Shown here one piece after another: positions 36,000-46,571 of a stretch of 64,000 nt of DNA. Position 1 is the stretch's first letter; every line of letters begins with the position of its first letter. The stretch spans positions 1-64,000 of the forward strand of contig NZ_JAAXPW010000012.1 of assembly GCF_012396605.1 (NCBI RefSeq), in the 5' to 3' direction. This stretch comes from Ureibacillus thermosphaericus (GTDB lineage: Bacteria > Bacillota > Bacilli > Bacillales_A > Planococcaceae). The notes beneath the pieces were generated by a model, which did no database searches, was not told where the DNA came from, and saw only the letters and a program-made list of their open reading frames with translations. The translations under genes were made by a program, and so were the position numbers.

Positions 36000-36968
36000 A
36001 TGGATACAAATTTCCACATCAACTTTCAGAACAACTATAATCGAGCCGTAAATTTTTTTGGCAATGCCTATAATCAAAACTTTTTTATGTCTCTTGCAAG
36101 CAAATACACACTTGAAAACAGAGAATTTAGCGGCGTCGCTTTGCAAAAAGTGGTAGATAGGATGGTAGAAAACTCTAACAAAGCAATACAAAGGAATTCT
36201 CCCGTCACCTATCATATTGCCGTTCAATTTTTAGGGCAGAATATAGATGGTTGCATGGAAAACCTATTGCAAAGGGATATGGCGTTAAAAGAAGCCGGAT
36301 TTACTAAATCTCCTTTTCGACTGGCGGGCGCCATGATGCTGGAAGAAGACATTCTTCTTCACGCCAAACGAGCAAAAACTTTATATGATGAAATGCACCG
36401 AAAACAATACTTTTTAACTTCCAAAGAAGATATTCCCTATGTGGTTCTTTTGTCGAAAGGGATGGAACAACCGCATACGCAGGTGGATACGATTTTGCAA
36501 TATTACCAAAGCCTAAGAAAGCAAGGATTTATGTTGGGCAACTCTCTTCAATGCCTTGCACAAATCTTAACGATGTATAGTTCCGAATATAACGAAATGT
36601 TGCTTCAGTATGTTGCCGAGCTGAAAAGGGGATTGAATCAGAAAGGAATCAAAATAAAACCGATTCATTATCCCTATATCGGGATTTTGGCGTTGAATGC
36701 AACAGATAATGAAAAAATTGATGAAATTGCGGAATTACATAAATCGTTAATGGAATTGAAAATTTTCCGTATGGCAAAGGAATTGGCGTTGATTGTTTCC
36801 ATCCAGAAAATCATCAGAGAGCTGGTCGAAGTTCAAAATATGGTCAATATGAAAGATCATGCATTTCTCGAAAATTTGATTCATGTATTGGGTATAACAC
36901 TGGATGTTTTGGATTTTGTATTAATACCGGGAAGTGCAGGTGATTTCTTCGATTTCTTCAGTTCTTAA
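36000..36968 (+). CDS. DUF4003-like protein of unknown function
   Basis: A 322-residue, largely helical soluble protein. It resembles DUF4003 (FRLAGAMMLEEDI, AKTLYDEMHRKQYFLTSKEDIPYVVLL), known mainly from Bacillales. No catalytic motif can be seen. It lies between the two aldehyde dehydrogenase genes in the same direction (99 and 61 nt gaps). AGGAGTG before the ATG. Confidence 0.7.
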   Translation: MDTNFHINFQNNYNRAVNFFGNAYNQNFFMSLASKYTLENREFSGVALQKVVDRMVENSNKAIQRNSPVTYHIAVQFLGQNIDGCMENLLQRDMALKEAGFTKSPFRLAGAMMLEEDILLHAKRAKTLYDEMHRKQYFLTSKEDIPYVVLLSKGMEQPHTQVDTILQYYQSLRKQGFMLGNSLQCLAQILTMYSSEYNEMLLQYVAELKRGLNQKGIKIKPIHYPYIGILALNATDNEKIDEIAELHKSLMELKIFRMAKELALIVSIQKIIRELVEVQNMVNMKDHAFLENLIHVLGITLDVLDFVLIPGSAGDFFDFFSS

Positions 36969-37029
36969 TGCACTCCAAAAAATGTTGGGAGTGATAAAAT
37001 GGAAATAAATCATAATGGAGGTGTCCTAC

Positions 37030-38457
37030 ATGAAAGAAACAAAATTATGGATTAACGGTCAATGGGAGGAAGCAAAAGAAACGTATGACTTGACCGCTCC
37101 CTACACTGGTGAAGTGATTGCGAAAGTGGCAAAGGCTTCTGTACAAGATGTGGAACGTGCAATTGAAGGCGCACATGAAGCGTTTCAAACGTTTAAGAAA
37201 ACCACAGCCTATGAAAGAGCGGAAATTTTATATAAAGTTGTGGACATCATGCAGAAAAGAAAACAGGAATTTGCAGAGATTCTTGCAAGTGAAGCTGGAA
37301 AGCCGATTACTGCTGGACTGGCTGAATTGGATCGCACCATTTCTACATATCAATTTTCAGCTGAACTGGCAAAACACACTTTTGGCGAAACGGTCCCAAT
37401 GGACGCAGCTCCCGGAGGAAAAAATCGCATAGGTTATACGAAACGAGTACCCATTGGAGTTGTATCAGCCATTACCCCTTTTAACTTTCCATTTAATTTA
37501 GTTGCGCATAAATTAGGACCCGCTTTTGCAGTCGGAAATACGGTTGTTCTAAAGCCAGCAACTCAAACACCTCTAAGTGCTTTAGCAATGGCGGAGATTT
37601 TTAAGGAAGCAGGACTTCCTGATGGTGCACTACAAATCGTGACGGGTTCGGGTGGAGAACTTAGCGATGTTCTTGTAACTCATCCTCTGGTGAAGAAAGT
37701 GACGTTTACAGGCAGCGGCGCAGTCGGAATGAAAATCAAAGAAAAGGTCGGATTGAGAAAAGTTACATTGGAATTAGGTTCCAATGCAGCTGTCATCATT
37801 GAACCAAGTACGCCAATTGAGAAAATCATCTCTCGCACGGTAAGCGGTGCTTTCGGCTTTTCTGGACAAGTGTGTATTTCCCTGCAGAGAATTTTTGTTC
37901 ATGAATCCATTTACGACCAATTTACAGAGGCATTCGTGAAAGAAACGAAAAAATTAAAATTAGGTAATCCATTTGACCCTTCAACAGATTTAAGCGCTAT
38001 GATTCATCCGAAAGAAGTTGAGCGCATGAAAGAGTGGATTGAAGAAGCGAAGGCTCAAGGAGCTAAAGTAGCGACAGGAGCTGAATTTACGGAACGTACG
38101 ATGACACCAACTGTGATGGTGAACGTAAAACCAGATATGAAAATTATGTGTTTAGAAACATTTGCCCCAATTGTTTCGATTGTACCTTATAAAACATTAG
38201 ACGAAGCCATAAAATATGTAAATGATTCCGATTTAGGTTTAAATGCTGGCATTTACACAAATGTTTTAACGGATGCTTTAAAAGCGGCGGATGAATTGGA
38301 AGCGGGTACAGTTGTAATTAACGATATCCCGACATTCCGTGTAGACAACATGCCGTATGGTGGCGTGAAAAATAGTGGATATGGACGCGAAGGAATAAAA
38401 TACGCTATTGAAGAAATGACGGAATTAAAGTTTATTACGATTAAAACAGAATTTTAA
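37030..38457 (+). CDS. Aldehyde dehydrogenase family protein (lactaldehyde/YfmT-like)
   Basis: A 475-residue aldehyde dehydrogenase. ATG 37030 has GGAGGTG 6 nt upstream; the codon at 37015 lies before that site. Catalytic Cys282 in SGQVCISLQR, Glu248 in TLELGSNA, NAD loop TPFNFPFNLVAHKLGP. The Asn-Phe-Pro-Phe pattern and length suit the group of lactaldehyde, phosphorylating-like and vanillin (YfmT) dehydrogenases; substrate not assignable. Confidence 0.9.
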   Translation: MKETKLWINGQWEEAKETYDLTAPYTGEVIAKVAKASVQDVERAIEGAHEAFQTFKKTTAYERAEILYKVVDIMQKRKQEFAEILASEAGKPITAGLAELDRTISTYQFSAELAKHTFGETVPMDAAPGGKNRIGYTKRVPIGVVSAITPFNFPFNLVAHKLGPAFAVGNTVVLKPATQTPLSALAMAEIFKEAGLPDGALQIVTGSGGELSDVLVTHPLVKKVTFTGSGAVGMKIKEKVGLRKVTLELGSNAAVIIEPSTPIEKIISRTVSGAFGFSGQVCISLQRIFVHESIYDQFTEAFVKETKKLKLGNPFDPSTDLSAMIHPKEVERMKEWIEEAKAQGAKVATGAEFTERTMTPTVMVNVKPDMKIMCLETFAPIVSIVPYKTLDEAIKYVNDSDLGLNAGIYTNVLTDALKAADELEAGTVVINDIPTFRVDNMPYGGVKNSGYGREGIKYAIEEMTELKFITIKTEF

Positions 38458-38557
38458 AAGAAAAGTTGCAATACTCAACCGTATGAAATTAATATTATGT
38501 TTGCATAATAATTGCAAACTTCTCGGTAAAGCACACCATGTATTAGGAGGACAACAA

Positions 38558-39052
38558 ATGAGTATTGCATACCCGATGAGCAGATCACGCTCAACTCAAA
38601 CACGACTTGTATTACCCCCAGATACGAACCAGTATGGATCCATTTTTGGTGGGAAGATACTAGCATATATTGATGAAATCGCGGCAATTGCTTGTATGAA
38701 GCATACGAAAAAAGAAGTGGTAACCGCTTCTTTTGATTCAGTAGATTTCGTTTCCCCTGCATATGTTGGAGATATGTTGGAGTTAGAAGCAATTGTCACA
38801 TCCACCGGAAGAACATCAATGGAAGTGTATGTGCGTGTTATGTCTCGCAATGTTAAAACAGGTGAAGAAAAATTGACAACCGAATCATTTGTTACGATGG
38901 TAGCAATTGATAAGGGTGGAAAACCGACACCGATTCCAGCAATCTACCCTGAGACTGAGGAAGAGGAGAAGTTATATAAAGCGGGGTTAGAAAGACAAAG
39001 ATTAAGAAAAGAAAAAAGAAATAAAGTAAAAGAGGTCGTCGTTCAAAAGTAA
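38558..39052 (+). CDS. Acyl-CoA thioesterase, hotdog fold (YkhA-like)
   Basis: A 164-residue hotdog thioesterase hydrolysing acyl-CoA to free acid and CoA. NQYGSIFGGKILAYIDEIAAI contains the conserved Asn and Asp region and FDSVDFVSPAYVGD the partner strand. ATG 38558 follows TAGGAGGA; the frame upstream lacks a ribosome site. Single gene with its own terminator. Confidence 0.9.
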   Translation: MSIAYPMSRSRSTQTRLVLPPDTNQYGSIFGGKILAYIDEIAAIACMKHTKKEVVTASFDSVDFVSPAYVGDMLELEAIVTSTGRTSMEVYVRVMSRNVKTGEEKLTTESFVTMVAIDKGGKPTPIPAIYPETEEEEKLYKAGLERQRLRKEKRNKVKEVVVQK

Positions 39053-39082
39053 ATTAGGTTGGGACAAAAACCGCCTCAAATA

Positions 39083-39119
39083 AAAAAACCGTAGACACTT
39101 TTAATGTCTGCGGTTTTTA
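39083..39119. terminator. Terminator between thioesterase and HemAT-like genes
   Basis: Stem arms 39084-39097 and 39105-39118 (AAAACCG.AGACA / TGTCTGCGGTTTT, one G-U pair), A and T runs on both sides. Confidence 0.85.
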
Positions 39120-39166
39120 TACATCAAAAAGGACAATTTACTACTAAATTTAGTATTTTTTATCTC

Positions 39167-40483
39167 TCATTTGGAAAAATCATTTACCACTTTGAGTAAT
39201 GTGTCAGATGATTTTGAAATTAGAGTTGAACTTTCTACTAAATTAGCAATATTGCTTGAAATATTTTCGATATCTTTTGACGTGGAAGCATACTGATTGC
39301 GTATCCCAGAAACTTTTTGGGCAATTTGTTCAAATGATTCTGCTAAGTGCTCTTGAGTTTGTACGCTTAATTGTACTTGTTCATCTACATTGTTGACACT
39401 AGACGTCATATCCGTAATGTTTTCTTCCATTTCTTGTATTAATCCAGAGACATTTTGTACTGCTTTCTTCGTTTCTTCAGCCAGTTTTCGAACTTCTTCT
39501 GCAACGACAGCAAATCCTTTTCCGTGTTCACCCGCACGAGCCGCTTCAATTGATGCATTTAAAGCAAGTAAGTTTGTTTGATCCGCTATGTTCGTCACTA
39601 AGTTTACAATTTCAGAAATGCTTTTAGAAGAAGAACGTAAGTTTGTCATGGACTCTTCTAATAAATTTACACTGTTTAAAATCGTGTTCATTAAGTTTGT
39701 CTGTTTTGCTAATTGTGCTTTCCCTTGGTTAGATTTTTCCTCTGTATCAGCAACGAAATCTAAACCTTGTGATGTGGCTGATGCGATATTTTGTGATTGT
39801 TCAGAAATCATTTGAATCGATGCTGTCGTTTCTTGATTCATGGCATTTAAATCTTCAGCAATGTTTTGGATGGAGATTAATAATGATTGTTTTACTTGAT
39901 CATTTTCCATACGTAATCGTTCTTGCTCAATTTCGTAAGCTTCAATCACAAGTTGCATTTCTAAATTGATAATTTTAGAAAATGCATTGATGGCAAGAAT
40001 TGCTTCTTCTTTAGAAATATCAAGCTTATTAATAAACTGAGTAAATGCTGTTGTTAAAGATTGGAAAGAAGCGATATACCATTTAGATGATAATCCAATT
40101 TTGATATGAGCAAGGGCAATTCTAGTTCGGTTCTCTAAATAATGATTATCAATTTGTCCTTCAAAAATATCTTGTAAATGCTTTGTTAAAGTAATTTTCA
40201 ATCGATCAATTGTTGAGTATTGATTAATTAATTCTACTAAATGTTTATTCATTGAAATGTTTTCATAAAAAATATCAACCATCTTTGGAATATAGTTCTC
40301 AATAAGTGGTTTTAATTGTTTAAGGATGGCTAATTCTTTTTTTGTTAACTGAACCATTTCAATTTGTTTGGCTACAATAGGGTTCGCAGAAACGTTTATT
40401 CCTACTTCGTGAATATATTTTTCTTCATCAAAAAATTGATTATAATTTGATTTGTTTTCCTTGTTATAAAGTACAAACCTCAT
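39167..40483 (-). CDS. Globin-coupled chemotaxis transducer (HemAT-like oxygen sensor)
   Basis: A 438-residue soluble aerotaxis transducer with no membrane segment. The N-terminal sensor globin (about 30-185) has proximal His126 in [16 protein letters not shown], close to His123 of B. subtilis HemAT. A coiled-coil signalling domain follows with the MCP hairpin tip near [21 protein letters not shown] (interrupted here for length; it continues [18 protein letters not shown]). ATG 40483 has GGAG 7 nt upstream. It would signal O2 to CheA/CheW; those genes are not in the window. Confidence 0.92.
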   Translation of the reverse strand: MRFVLYNKENKSNYNQFFDEEKYIHEVGINVSANPIVAKQIEMVQLTKKELAILKQLKPLIENYIPKMVDIFYENISMNKHLVELINQYSTIDRLKITLTKHLQDIFEGQIDNHYLENRTRIALAHIKIGLSSKWYIASFQSLTTAFTQFINKLDISKEEAILAINAFSKIINLEMQLVIEAYEIEQERLRMENDQVKQSLLISIQNIAEDLNAMNQETTASIQMISEQSQNIASATSQGLDFVADTEEKSNQGKAQLAKQTNLMNTILNSVNLLEESMTNLRSSSKSISEIVNLVTNIADQTNLLALNASIEAARAGEHGKGFAVVAEEVRKLAEETKKAVQNVSGLIQEMEENITDMTSSVNNVDEQVQLSVQTQEHLAESFEQIAQKVSGIRNQYASTSKDIENISSNIANLVESSTLISKSSDTLLKVVNDFSK

Positions 40484-40634
40484 ATGTATGCTCCATTCTA
40501 ATTTAATTTTTTTATTGTTTGACCCATTACAGTTTAATTCCTGAATTTGTATTTTTATTATAAACAATGTAAAATACGATTAGTTTATTAGTTCGTATTG
40601 TTTTTTATTAAATTAGTAAAGGAAGTTTGTTAAG

Positions 40635-40862
40635 ATGAATCAGCGAAGGCTTGCTTATATTATTGTGTCCATGGTGACAGTAGCAGTTATTTCCACATTA
40701 ATGTTAAACAATATGTTTGATGAGGTACCGAAAAATCATAAAATTTTAATTATCATTAGTGCCACCTTGTTTTCAGGTCTTTTTGCCCGCGGGTTATTCC
40801 CTGCTGATCATCCCGATGAAATCGATTCTAAACATACAGATAATAAAAAGAATGGTAATTAA
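40635..40862 (+). CDS. Small two-helix membrane protein
   Basis: A 75-residue protein with hydrophobic helices at about 8-25 and 36-54 and a charged C-terminal tail (DSKHTDNKKNGN). Not assigned to a family. AAAGGAAG before the ATG and a terminator directly after the stop support expression. Confidence 0.65.
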   Translation: MNQRRLAYIIVSMVTVAVISTLMLNNMFDEVPKNHKILIIISATLFSGLFARGLFPADHPDEIDSKHTDNKKNGN

Positions 40863-40890
40863 GCCCTCCTAATTTGAGAGGGCTTTTTTC
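40861..40890 (+). terminator. Terminator of small membrane protein gene
   Basis: GCCCTC / GAGGGC stem and six T, overlapping the stop codon. Confidence 0.85.
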
Positions 40891-41107
40891 ATTTCTGTTT
40901 TTCTGTTTACAGAATACCATATTATTTAGTAGTATCTAAAGATTTTTTTGACTATAAATTGAAAATTGTGGAAAAGATATGAAAAAGAAACGGACAAAAG
41001 AATAAAATCAATGATAAAACACGCAAGGTTTTTGAAACTATTAATCAAATCATTCGTACATGTATATAACAAGAATTTCAATAACCTTAAAGGGGGTTAA
41101 CAAATAT

Positions 41108-41413
41108 ATGGAAGAAAAATGGGCTAAAGTTATTATTCACGCAAGTGCTTTTTTTGCACCAGTTCTAGTACCAATTTTATTTTTCTTAATAAGCAGTGAA
41201 GAAAGTGTTAAACGAATATCGATTCAAGCATTGCTCTTCCAGTTTGTTATGTGGGTATTAATCGGTATTTCTGTCGTACTAAGTTTTCTTTTAATTGGTA
41301 TTCCATTCTTAATTATCTTTGGAATTATGACATTTGTTGTACCAATTATCGGTATTTTCAATGCGCTGCGAGAAACACCTTGGAATTACCCAATTGTTGG
41401 CCGTTGGGTATAA
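41108..41413 (+). CDS. DUF4870-like membrane protein
   Basis: A 101-residue integral membrane protein with three hydrophobic segments. The layout HASAFFAPVLVPILFFLIS, then SIQALLFQ and GIFNALRETPWNYP is that of DUF4870. ATG 41108 is used; AAGGGGG lies about 10 nt upstream. Function unknown. Its terminator separates it from the ctsR operon. Confidence 0.75.
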   Translation: MEEKWAKVIIHASAFFAPVLVPILFFLISSEESVKRISIQALLFQFVMWVLIGISVVLSFLLIGIPFLIIFGIMTFVVPIIGIFNALRETPWNYPIVGRWV

Positions 41414-41477
41414 AATAATTTCTCGTAAATGTAAAACTCCTGAGTATTCTTCAGCTTAGATGAATATATTGATAAAA

Positions 41478-41518
41478 AATCGGCAAAGCGTACTTTCATA
41501 CGTATTGTCGATTTTTTT
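41478..41518 (+). terminator. Terminator after DUF4870 gene
   Basis: Imperfect 15-bp stem (41478-41492 with 41499-41513) followed by seven T. Confidence 0.8.
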
Positions 41519-41545
41519 ACAATAAAAATGGTCAAGGGTTTATCG

Positions 41546-41599
41546 TTGCAAATATGGAAAAAAGGAAATATAATAAAGTCAAAGATAGTCAAAGTCAAA
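41546..41599 (+). promoter_or_regulatory. ctsR promoter with CtsR operator
   Basis: TTGCAA (41546-41551), 17 nt, TATAAT (41569-41574). Immediately downstream AGTCAAA-GAT-AGTCAAA (41577-41593) is a perfect CtsR direct-repeat box, followed without gap by a third GTCAAA (41594-41599). Gives heat-stress autorepression. Confidence 0.92.
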
Positions 41600-41625
41600 A
41601 AGAGCGAGGTGAAGTTGTAATCATA

Positions 41626-42090
41626 ATGAAAAATATTTCAGATTTAATTGAAGGGTATTTAAAACAAGTTATCGAATTAGGTGGTAAAGGACATATTGAA
41701 ATTAAACGCAGCGAATTAGCCGATATGTTTCAATGCGTTCCCTCGCAAATTAATTACGTTATTAATACCCGATTCACAGTGGAACGAGGCTACCTTGTTG
41801 AAAGCAAACGAGGTGGCGGTGGATATATAAGAATTTTTCGTGTGAAACCAAGTTCAAAAGTTGAGCTGATTGAAAATATCATTAAACAAATTGAAAAAGG
41901 TGCCACGCAAAATATGGCTGAAGATATTATATATAGGCTGCTGGACGAAGGCGTTATAACCGACAGAGAGGCAACGATAATGCTCGCTGCCATCGATCGG
42001 AATACGTTAAAGTTACAACTCCCAGCTCGTGATGAATTGAGGGCCGCTATTTTAACATCGATGTTACTAACTTTAAAATACGAAAAATAA
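41626..42090 (+). CDS. ctsR: CtsR, class III heat-stress repressor
   Basis: A 154-residue DNA-binding repressor of clp genes. Winged-helix block QCVPSQINYVINTRFT and the conserved glycine loop SKRGGGGYIRI, whose heat-sensing role is known. ATG 41626 is used because codons before it lie in the promoter and operator; the AGGTGA ribosome site is 13 nt away, rather far. First gene of ctsR-mcsA-mcsB-clpC; McsB phosphorylation and ClpCP remove CtsR in stress. Confidence 0.96.
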   Translation: MKNISDLIEGYLKQVIELGGKGHIEIKRSELADMFQCVPSQINYVINTRFTVERGYLVESKRGGGGYIRIFRVKPSSKVELIENIIKQIEKGATQNMAEDIIYRLLDEGVITDREATIMLAAIDRNTLKLQLPARDELRAAILTSMLLTLKYEK

Positions 42091-42104
42091 AGAGGTGGTG
42101 GGTC

Positions 42105-42659
42105 ATGATTTGTGAACACTGTAAACAACGGAAAGCAACCGTTACAGTTACACAAATAATAAATGGCCATAAAAGTGAGAAGCATTATTGTGAAGTATGT
42201 GCAGCACAATTTCATCCATTCAACTTAGACTTTCATAAAGAAGAACAAATCCCAATCCATCAATTGTTATCTAATTGGTTTGGGATGCCTATTTGGAAAA
42301 ATGAAACACAAGAAAGAGCTGTTCAACCATCCATCCAGACAAATGCATGTCCGGCTTGCGGATTTACTTTTCGTAAATTTTTAAATGAAGGTAAATTGGG
42401 TTGCCCACAATGCTATGAAACCTTTGGCGAAAAACTTCCGCAAGTACTTGCAAAAATACAAGCGGGAACCAAACATACTGGAAAAAGGCCTGGACAAAAA
42501 GTGGATAACAACCGAATTATTAAAAAACAAATTGAACATGCACGCGAACAGCTGCAATTAGCTATACAAGATGAACGTTTTGAAGATGCGGCGAAATTCA
42601 GAGATGAAATTAAAGCATTGGAACGCAAGCTTGAGATGGGAGGTGTTGATACACCATGA
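42105..42659 (+). CDS. mcsA: McsA, zinc-binding activator of McsB
   Basis: A 184-residue protein with four CxxC pairs (CEHC, CEVC, CPAC, CPQC) for zinc and a C-terminal UVR-like motif (DERFEDAAKFRDEIKALER). It activates the arginine kinase McsB and links it to ClpC. It overlaps mcsB by ATGA. Confidence 0.96.
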   Translation: MICEHCKQRKATVTVTQIINGHKSEKHYCEVCAAQFHPFNLDFHKEEQIPIHQLLSNWFGMPIWKNETQERAVQPSIQTNACPACGFTFRKFLNEGKLGCPQCYETFGEKLPQVLAKIQAGTKHTGKRPGQKVDNNRIIKKQIEHAREQLQLAIQDERFEDAAKFRDEIKALERKLEMGGVDTP

Positions 42660-43756
42660 ACCTTGAATATTTCTTAAAAGCGGAAGCACCGAGTTGGATG
42701 GGCGTTGACGGTGAAGAAAATGACATTGTCATTTCCACCCGGATTCGATTAGCGAGAAACTTGGATGGTTTCCGTTTCCCATTAATATTTACTGATGAAG
42801 AAGCGAAAACGGTTGATCAAATGGTTACGCAAGCTTTTTCCCAATTGAATAACGGAAATCACCATTTCTCTCATTTCACAATTCAAGAAATGCCCGTATT
42901 ACAACGTCAAGTATTAGTTGAAAAACATCTCATTAGCCCGATGCTTGCCAATAGAGAAAAATTCGCTTCAGTTATCATTTCAAAAGATGAAGCCATTAGT
43001 GTGATGGTAAATGAAGAAGACCACTTAAGAATCCAATGTTTATCCCCTGGACTTCAACTAATAGAAACTTATGAAATGGCTAATAAATTAGATTGTCAGC
43101 TTGAAAAACTTTTACCGATTGCCTTCAATAACCAATTCGGCTATTTAACGAGTTGCCCTACAAATGTAGGAACTGGTTTACGAGCATCTGTGATGATGCA
43201 TTTACCAGGACTTTCGATGATGAAGCAAATGAAAGTATTAACACAAATGCTAGCTCGTTTTGGCATGGTCGTGAGAGGTATTTACGGTGAGGGCAGTGAA
43301 AATCTAGGGAACATGTATCAAATTTCAAATCAAGTAACCCTCGGTAAAGCAGAAGATGAAATAATTGATGATTTACAAACTGTCGTGATGCAAATCATTG
43401 AACAAGAACGAAACGCAAGACAAACTCTATTAAAACAATCCCAAGTTGCTTTGGAGGACCGTATTCACCGTGCCTTTGGTACTTTGAAACATGCGCGGAT
43501 TATGACAAGTGAAGAAGCAGCAACATGTTTATCTAATGTTCGCTTAGGCATAGATTTAGGCATAATTAAAAATGTTTCAAAACATGTATTAAATGAATGC
43601 ACAATACTGATTCAACCAGGATTCGTACAACAATACGCAGGCACAACTTTGGAACCAGGAGAGCGAGATGTATTCCGAGCAAAATTAATACGAGAAAAAT
43701 TAAACGATGGAAATTCGAAATTAAAGGAAAAAGGAGAGGAAAAACATGATGTTTAA
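42656..43756 (+). CDS. mcsB: McsB, protein arginine kinase
   Basis: A 366-residue phosphagen-kinase-fold enzyme that phosphorylates arginine on CtsR and damaged proteins, marking them for ClpCP. Blocks: [18 protein letters not shown] (ATP-binding arginines), [18 protein letters not shown] (containing the reactive-site Cys), and the C-terminal [11 protein letters not shown] pArg-binding region. Its 3' end overlaps clpC by 11 nt. Confidence 0.97.
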   Translation: MNLEYFLKAEAPSWMGVDGEENDIVISTRIRLARNLDGFRFPLIFTDEEAKTVDQMVTQAFSQLNNGNHHFSHFTIQEMPVLQRQVLVEKHLISPMLANREKFASVIISKDEAISVMVNEEDHLRIQCLSPGLQLIETYEMANKLDCQLEKLLPIAFNNQFGYLTSCPTNVGTGLRASVMMHLPGLSMMKQMKVLTQMLARFGMVVRGIYGEGSENLGNMYQISNQVTLGKAEDEIIDDLQTVVMQIIEQERNARQTLLKQSQVALEDRIHRAFGTLKHARIMTSEEAATCLSNVRLGIDLGIIKNVSKHVLNECTILIQPGFVQQYAGTTLEPGERDVFRAKLIREKLNDGNSKLKEKGEEKHDV

Positions 43757-46184
43757 TCGTTTTACTCAACGAGCTCAAAAAGTGTTACAGTTGGCGCAAG
43801 AAGAAGCCATTCGTTGGAAGCATGAATCCATCGGAACTGAACATATCTTGCTCGGGCTAATTCGCGAAGGTGGAGGCATTGCTGCAAAAGCTTTAGAAGC
43901 GATTGATGTAAGCCCAGAGATGATTGAACGAGGTATCGAGGAACTAGTTGGAAAAGGTACGAAGGATGTTGGACCAATCGTTCACTATACACCAAGAGCT
44001 AAGAAAGTTATTGAACTATCCGTAGATGAATCTCGAAAACTGGGTCATGCTTACATCGGAACAGAACACATTTTACTTGCATTAATTCGTGAAGGTGAGG
44101 GTGTTGCAGCTCGAGTGCTTGCGAACGCTGGGGTAAGCTTAAATAAAGCGCGTCAACAAGTTTTATTGCTTCTCGGTAACAACGATGTTTCTCAAAATTC
44201 CAATCCAACTCAAACAGTAAGCACTCCAACACTTGATAGCCTGGCTCGAGATTTAACTGCAATTGCCCGTGAAGGTTCCCTTGACCCTGTAATTGGACGT
44301 AGCAAAGAAATTACACGAGTTATCGAAGTGTTATCTCGCCGCACGAAAAATAACCCGGTATTAATTGGTGAACCTGGTGTAGGTAAAACAGCGATTGCTG
44401 AGGGACTTGCTCAACAAATCGTTAATAATGAAGTACCGGAAACATTGCGCGATAAGCGTGTAATGACGCTTGATATGGGTACTGTTGTAGCAGGTACAAA
44501 ATATCGTGGTGAATTTGAAGATCGTCTGAAAAAAGTAATGGATGAAATTCGCCAAGCGGGTAACGTCATTTTATTCATTGATGAACTTCATACATTGATT
44601 GGTGCTGGTGGTGCAGAAGGTGCGATTGACGCTTCGAACATTTTAAAACCGGCATTAGCTCGCGGTGAATTGCAATGTATCGGTGCAACTACGCTAGATG
44701 AATATCGTAAATACATTGAAAAAGATGCAGCTTTAGAACGTAGATTCCAACCGATTCAAGTCGATGAACCAACTGTGGAAGAAACAATTCAAATTATTCA
44801 AGGTCTTCGCGATCGTTACGAGGCGCATCACCGAGTAAAGATTACCGACGAAGCAATTGAAGCTGCGGCAAAATTATCTGACCGTTACATTTCAGACCGC
44901 TTCCTGCCAGATAAAGCCATTGACTTGATTGATGAAGCCGGATCTAAAGTGCGTTTGCGCTCATTTACAGTGCCACCAAATTTAAAAGCGCTTGAAGAAA
45001 AATTAGAACATGTGCGCAATGAGAAAAATGCAGCAGTTTCAAGTCAAGAATTTGAAAAAGCAGCAGCACTACGTGACACAGAGCAAAAAATTAAAGAAGA
45101 ACTAGAACAAACGAAAAAATTATGGAAAGAAAAGCAAGGTAAAGAAGAATCAAAAGTAACAGTAGAAGATATCGCAGAAGTGGTATCCATGTGGACTGGA
45201 ATACCAGTGAATAAACTGGCTCAAGAAGAGTCTGAAAAACTGTTGAACTTAGAAGAAGAATTGCATAAGCGCGTTGTCGGACAACATGAAGCGGTTGAGG
45301 CGATTTCTAGAGCTATCCGCCGTGCTCGCGCAGGATTGAAGGATCCGAAACGCCCGATTGGTTCATTTATCTTCTTAGGACCAACTGGGGTTGGTAAAAC
45401 GGAACTTGCTAGAGCTTTAGCAGAAGTAATGTTTGGCGATGAAGATGCAATGATTCGTATCGATATGTCCGAATATATGGAGAAACACTCTACTTCTCGC
45501 CTAGTGGGTTCACCTCCTGGATATGTAGGATTTGAAGAAGGTGGGCAATTAACGGAAAAAGTCCGCCGCAAACCATATTCAGTGGTACTTTTAGATGAAA
45601 TTGAAAAAGCGCACCCAGACGTATTCAATATCTTATTACAAGTGCTTGATGACGGTCGTTTAACAGATTCAAAAGGCCGCACAGTGGATTTCCGCAATAC
45701 GGTTGTCATTATGACATCCAATATTGGTGCAGAAGCATTAAAGTATCAAAAGAATGTAGGATTCGGTGTGGGTGGAAGAGATAATAAATATAAAGACATG
45801 AAGAGCACGATGCTTGAAGAATTGAAAAAAGCATTCCGCCCAGAGTTCTTAAACCGTATTGATGAAACAATCGTATTCCAGCCGTTGGATAAAGAAGAAT
45901 TGAAACAAATTGTATTATTGATGGCAAAATCTTTAATCAAACGCTTAAAAGAGCAAAACATTGAACTTGAACTAACAGATGCAGCTTTAGAGAAAATTGC
46001 TGAAGAAGGGTACGATCCACAATACGGTGCACGACCAATTCGAAGAGCTTTACAGAAAAATGTAGAAGACCGTTTATCAGAAGAGTTATTAAAAGGCACA
46101 GTTTCAACGAACAGTACAGTTGTATTTGACTATGTGGATGGCGAATTTGTCGTAAAACAAAAAGATGTTGTTGAAAGTGTATAA
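43746..46184 (+). CDS. clpC: ClpC, AAA+ unfoldase
   Basis: An 812-residue Hsp100 ATPase that unfolds substrates for ClpP. Two Clp N repeats (residues 1-145), AAA-1 with GEPGVGKT and [11 protein letters not shown], a UVR-containing middle domain (about 410-480), AAA-2 with GPTGVGKT and the VGFGVGG loop that docks ClpP. Start inside mcsB with AAAGGAGAGG upstream. Regulated by CtsR; adapters McsB and MecA deliver substrates. Confidence 0.98.
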   Translation: MMFNRFTQRAQKVLQLAQEEAIRWKHESIGTEHILLGLIREGGGIAAKALEAIDVSPEMIERGIEELVGKGTKDVGPIVHYTPRAKKVIELSVDESRKLGHAYIGTEHILLALIREGEGVAARVLANAGVSLNKARQQVLLLLGNNDVSQNSNPTQTVSTPTLDSLARDLTAIAREGSLDPVIGRSKEITRVIEVLSRRTKNNPVLIGEPGVGKTAIAEGLAQQIVNNEVPETLRDKRVMTLDMGTVVAGTKYRGEFEDRLKKVMDEIRQAGNVILFIDELHTLIGAGGAEGAIDASNILKPALARGELQCIGATTLDEYRKYIEKDAALERRFQPIQVDEPTVEETIQIIQGLRDRYEAHHRVKITDEAIEAAAKLSDRYISDRFLPDKAIDLIDEAGSKVRLRSFTVPPNLKALEEKLEHVRNEKNAAVSSQEFEKAAALRDTEQKIKEELEQTKKLWKEKQGKEESKVTVEDIAEVVSMWTGIPVNKLAQEESEKLLNLEEELHKRVVGQHEAVEAISRAIRRARAGLKDPKRPIGSFIFLGPTGVGKTELARALAEVMFGDEDAMIRIDMSEYMEKHSTSRLVGSPPGYVGFEEGGQLTEKVRRKPYSVVLLDEIEKAHPDVFNILLQVLDDGRLTDSKGRTVDFRNTVVIMTSNIGAEALKYQKNVGFGVGGRDNKYKDMKSTMLEELKKAFRPEFLNRIDETIVFQPLDKEELKQIVLLMAKSLIKRLKEQNIELELTDAALEKIAEEGYDPQYGARPIRRALQKNVEDRLSEELLKGTVSTNSTVVFDYVDGEFVVKQKDVVESV

Positions 46185-46197
46185 TTATTGATTAGTC

Positions 46198-46251
46198 GAG
46201 CTGTACCAAAAGACACTGTACACTGTCTTTTTGGTACAGCTTATTTTTTCT
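46198..46251 (+). terminator. Terminator of the ctsR-clpC operon
   Basis: Arms 46198-46214 and 46224-46241 complementary, followed by T-rich TTATTTTTT. Confidence 0.9.
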
Positions 46252-46287
46252 TATTAACAGGTATTCATCTCCATTAAAGGAGCATCC

Positions 46288-46405
46288 GCACGAGTTTGGA
46301 GGTTATGTGCACGAGTAGAGGTAGTATTTGCACAAGTTTGGTGGTTAAATGCACAAGCAGAGGGGATATCTGCACAAGTGAAGGAATCATACGCACGAGC
46401 AAGTA
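46288..46405 (+). repeat. 21-bp tandem repeat array (five full units and one partial)
   Basis: Units begin GCACGAG or GCACAAG at 46288, 46309, 46330, 46351, 46372 and 46393, exactly 21 nt apart. The first seven bases are nearly constant and the rest drifts. The frame in phase is open (seven codons per unit, beginning Ala-Arg/Gln), but no start codon or ribosome site fits. The rest of the gap to radA (46406-46571) holds a TATAAT-like sequence near 46534 as a possible radA promoter. Confidence 0.8.
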
Positions 46406-46571
46406 GCTTTTCTTTCGTAGAGTGTAACTACACAAACAAGTTCTTGTGCTAAAACCGATATATTCAATAAATAGACCTACCTAGTCTAACGAAATTTTCT
46501 AGTACATCAATGAATCTAATCTAGTACCTTTGTTATAATAGCTATACCAAAAAAATTTGCAGGAGGACCTA

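Noticed and set aside
41554-41625. Upstream start for ctsR
   Set aside because: The extra codons run through the -10 box spacer and the CtsR operator.
46288-46405. CRISPR array
   Set aside because: The units are contiguous 21-bp repeats without spacers and no cas genes are present.
46258-46420. Short repeat-protein gene through the 21-bp array
   Set aside because: The frame is open but has no usable start codon or ribosome site.
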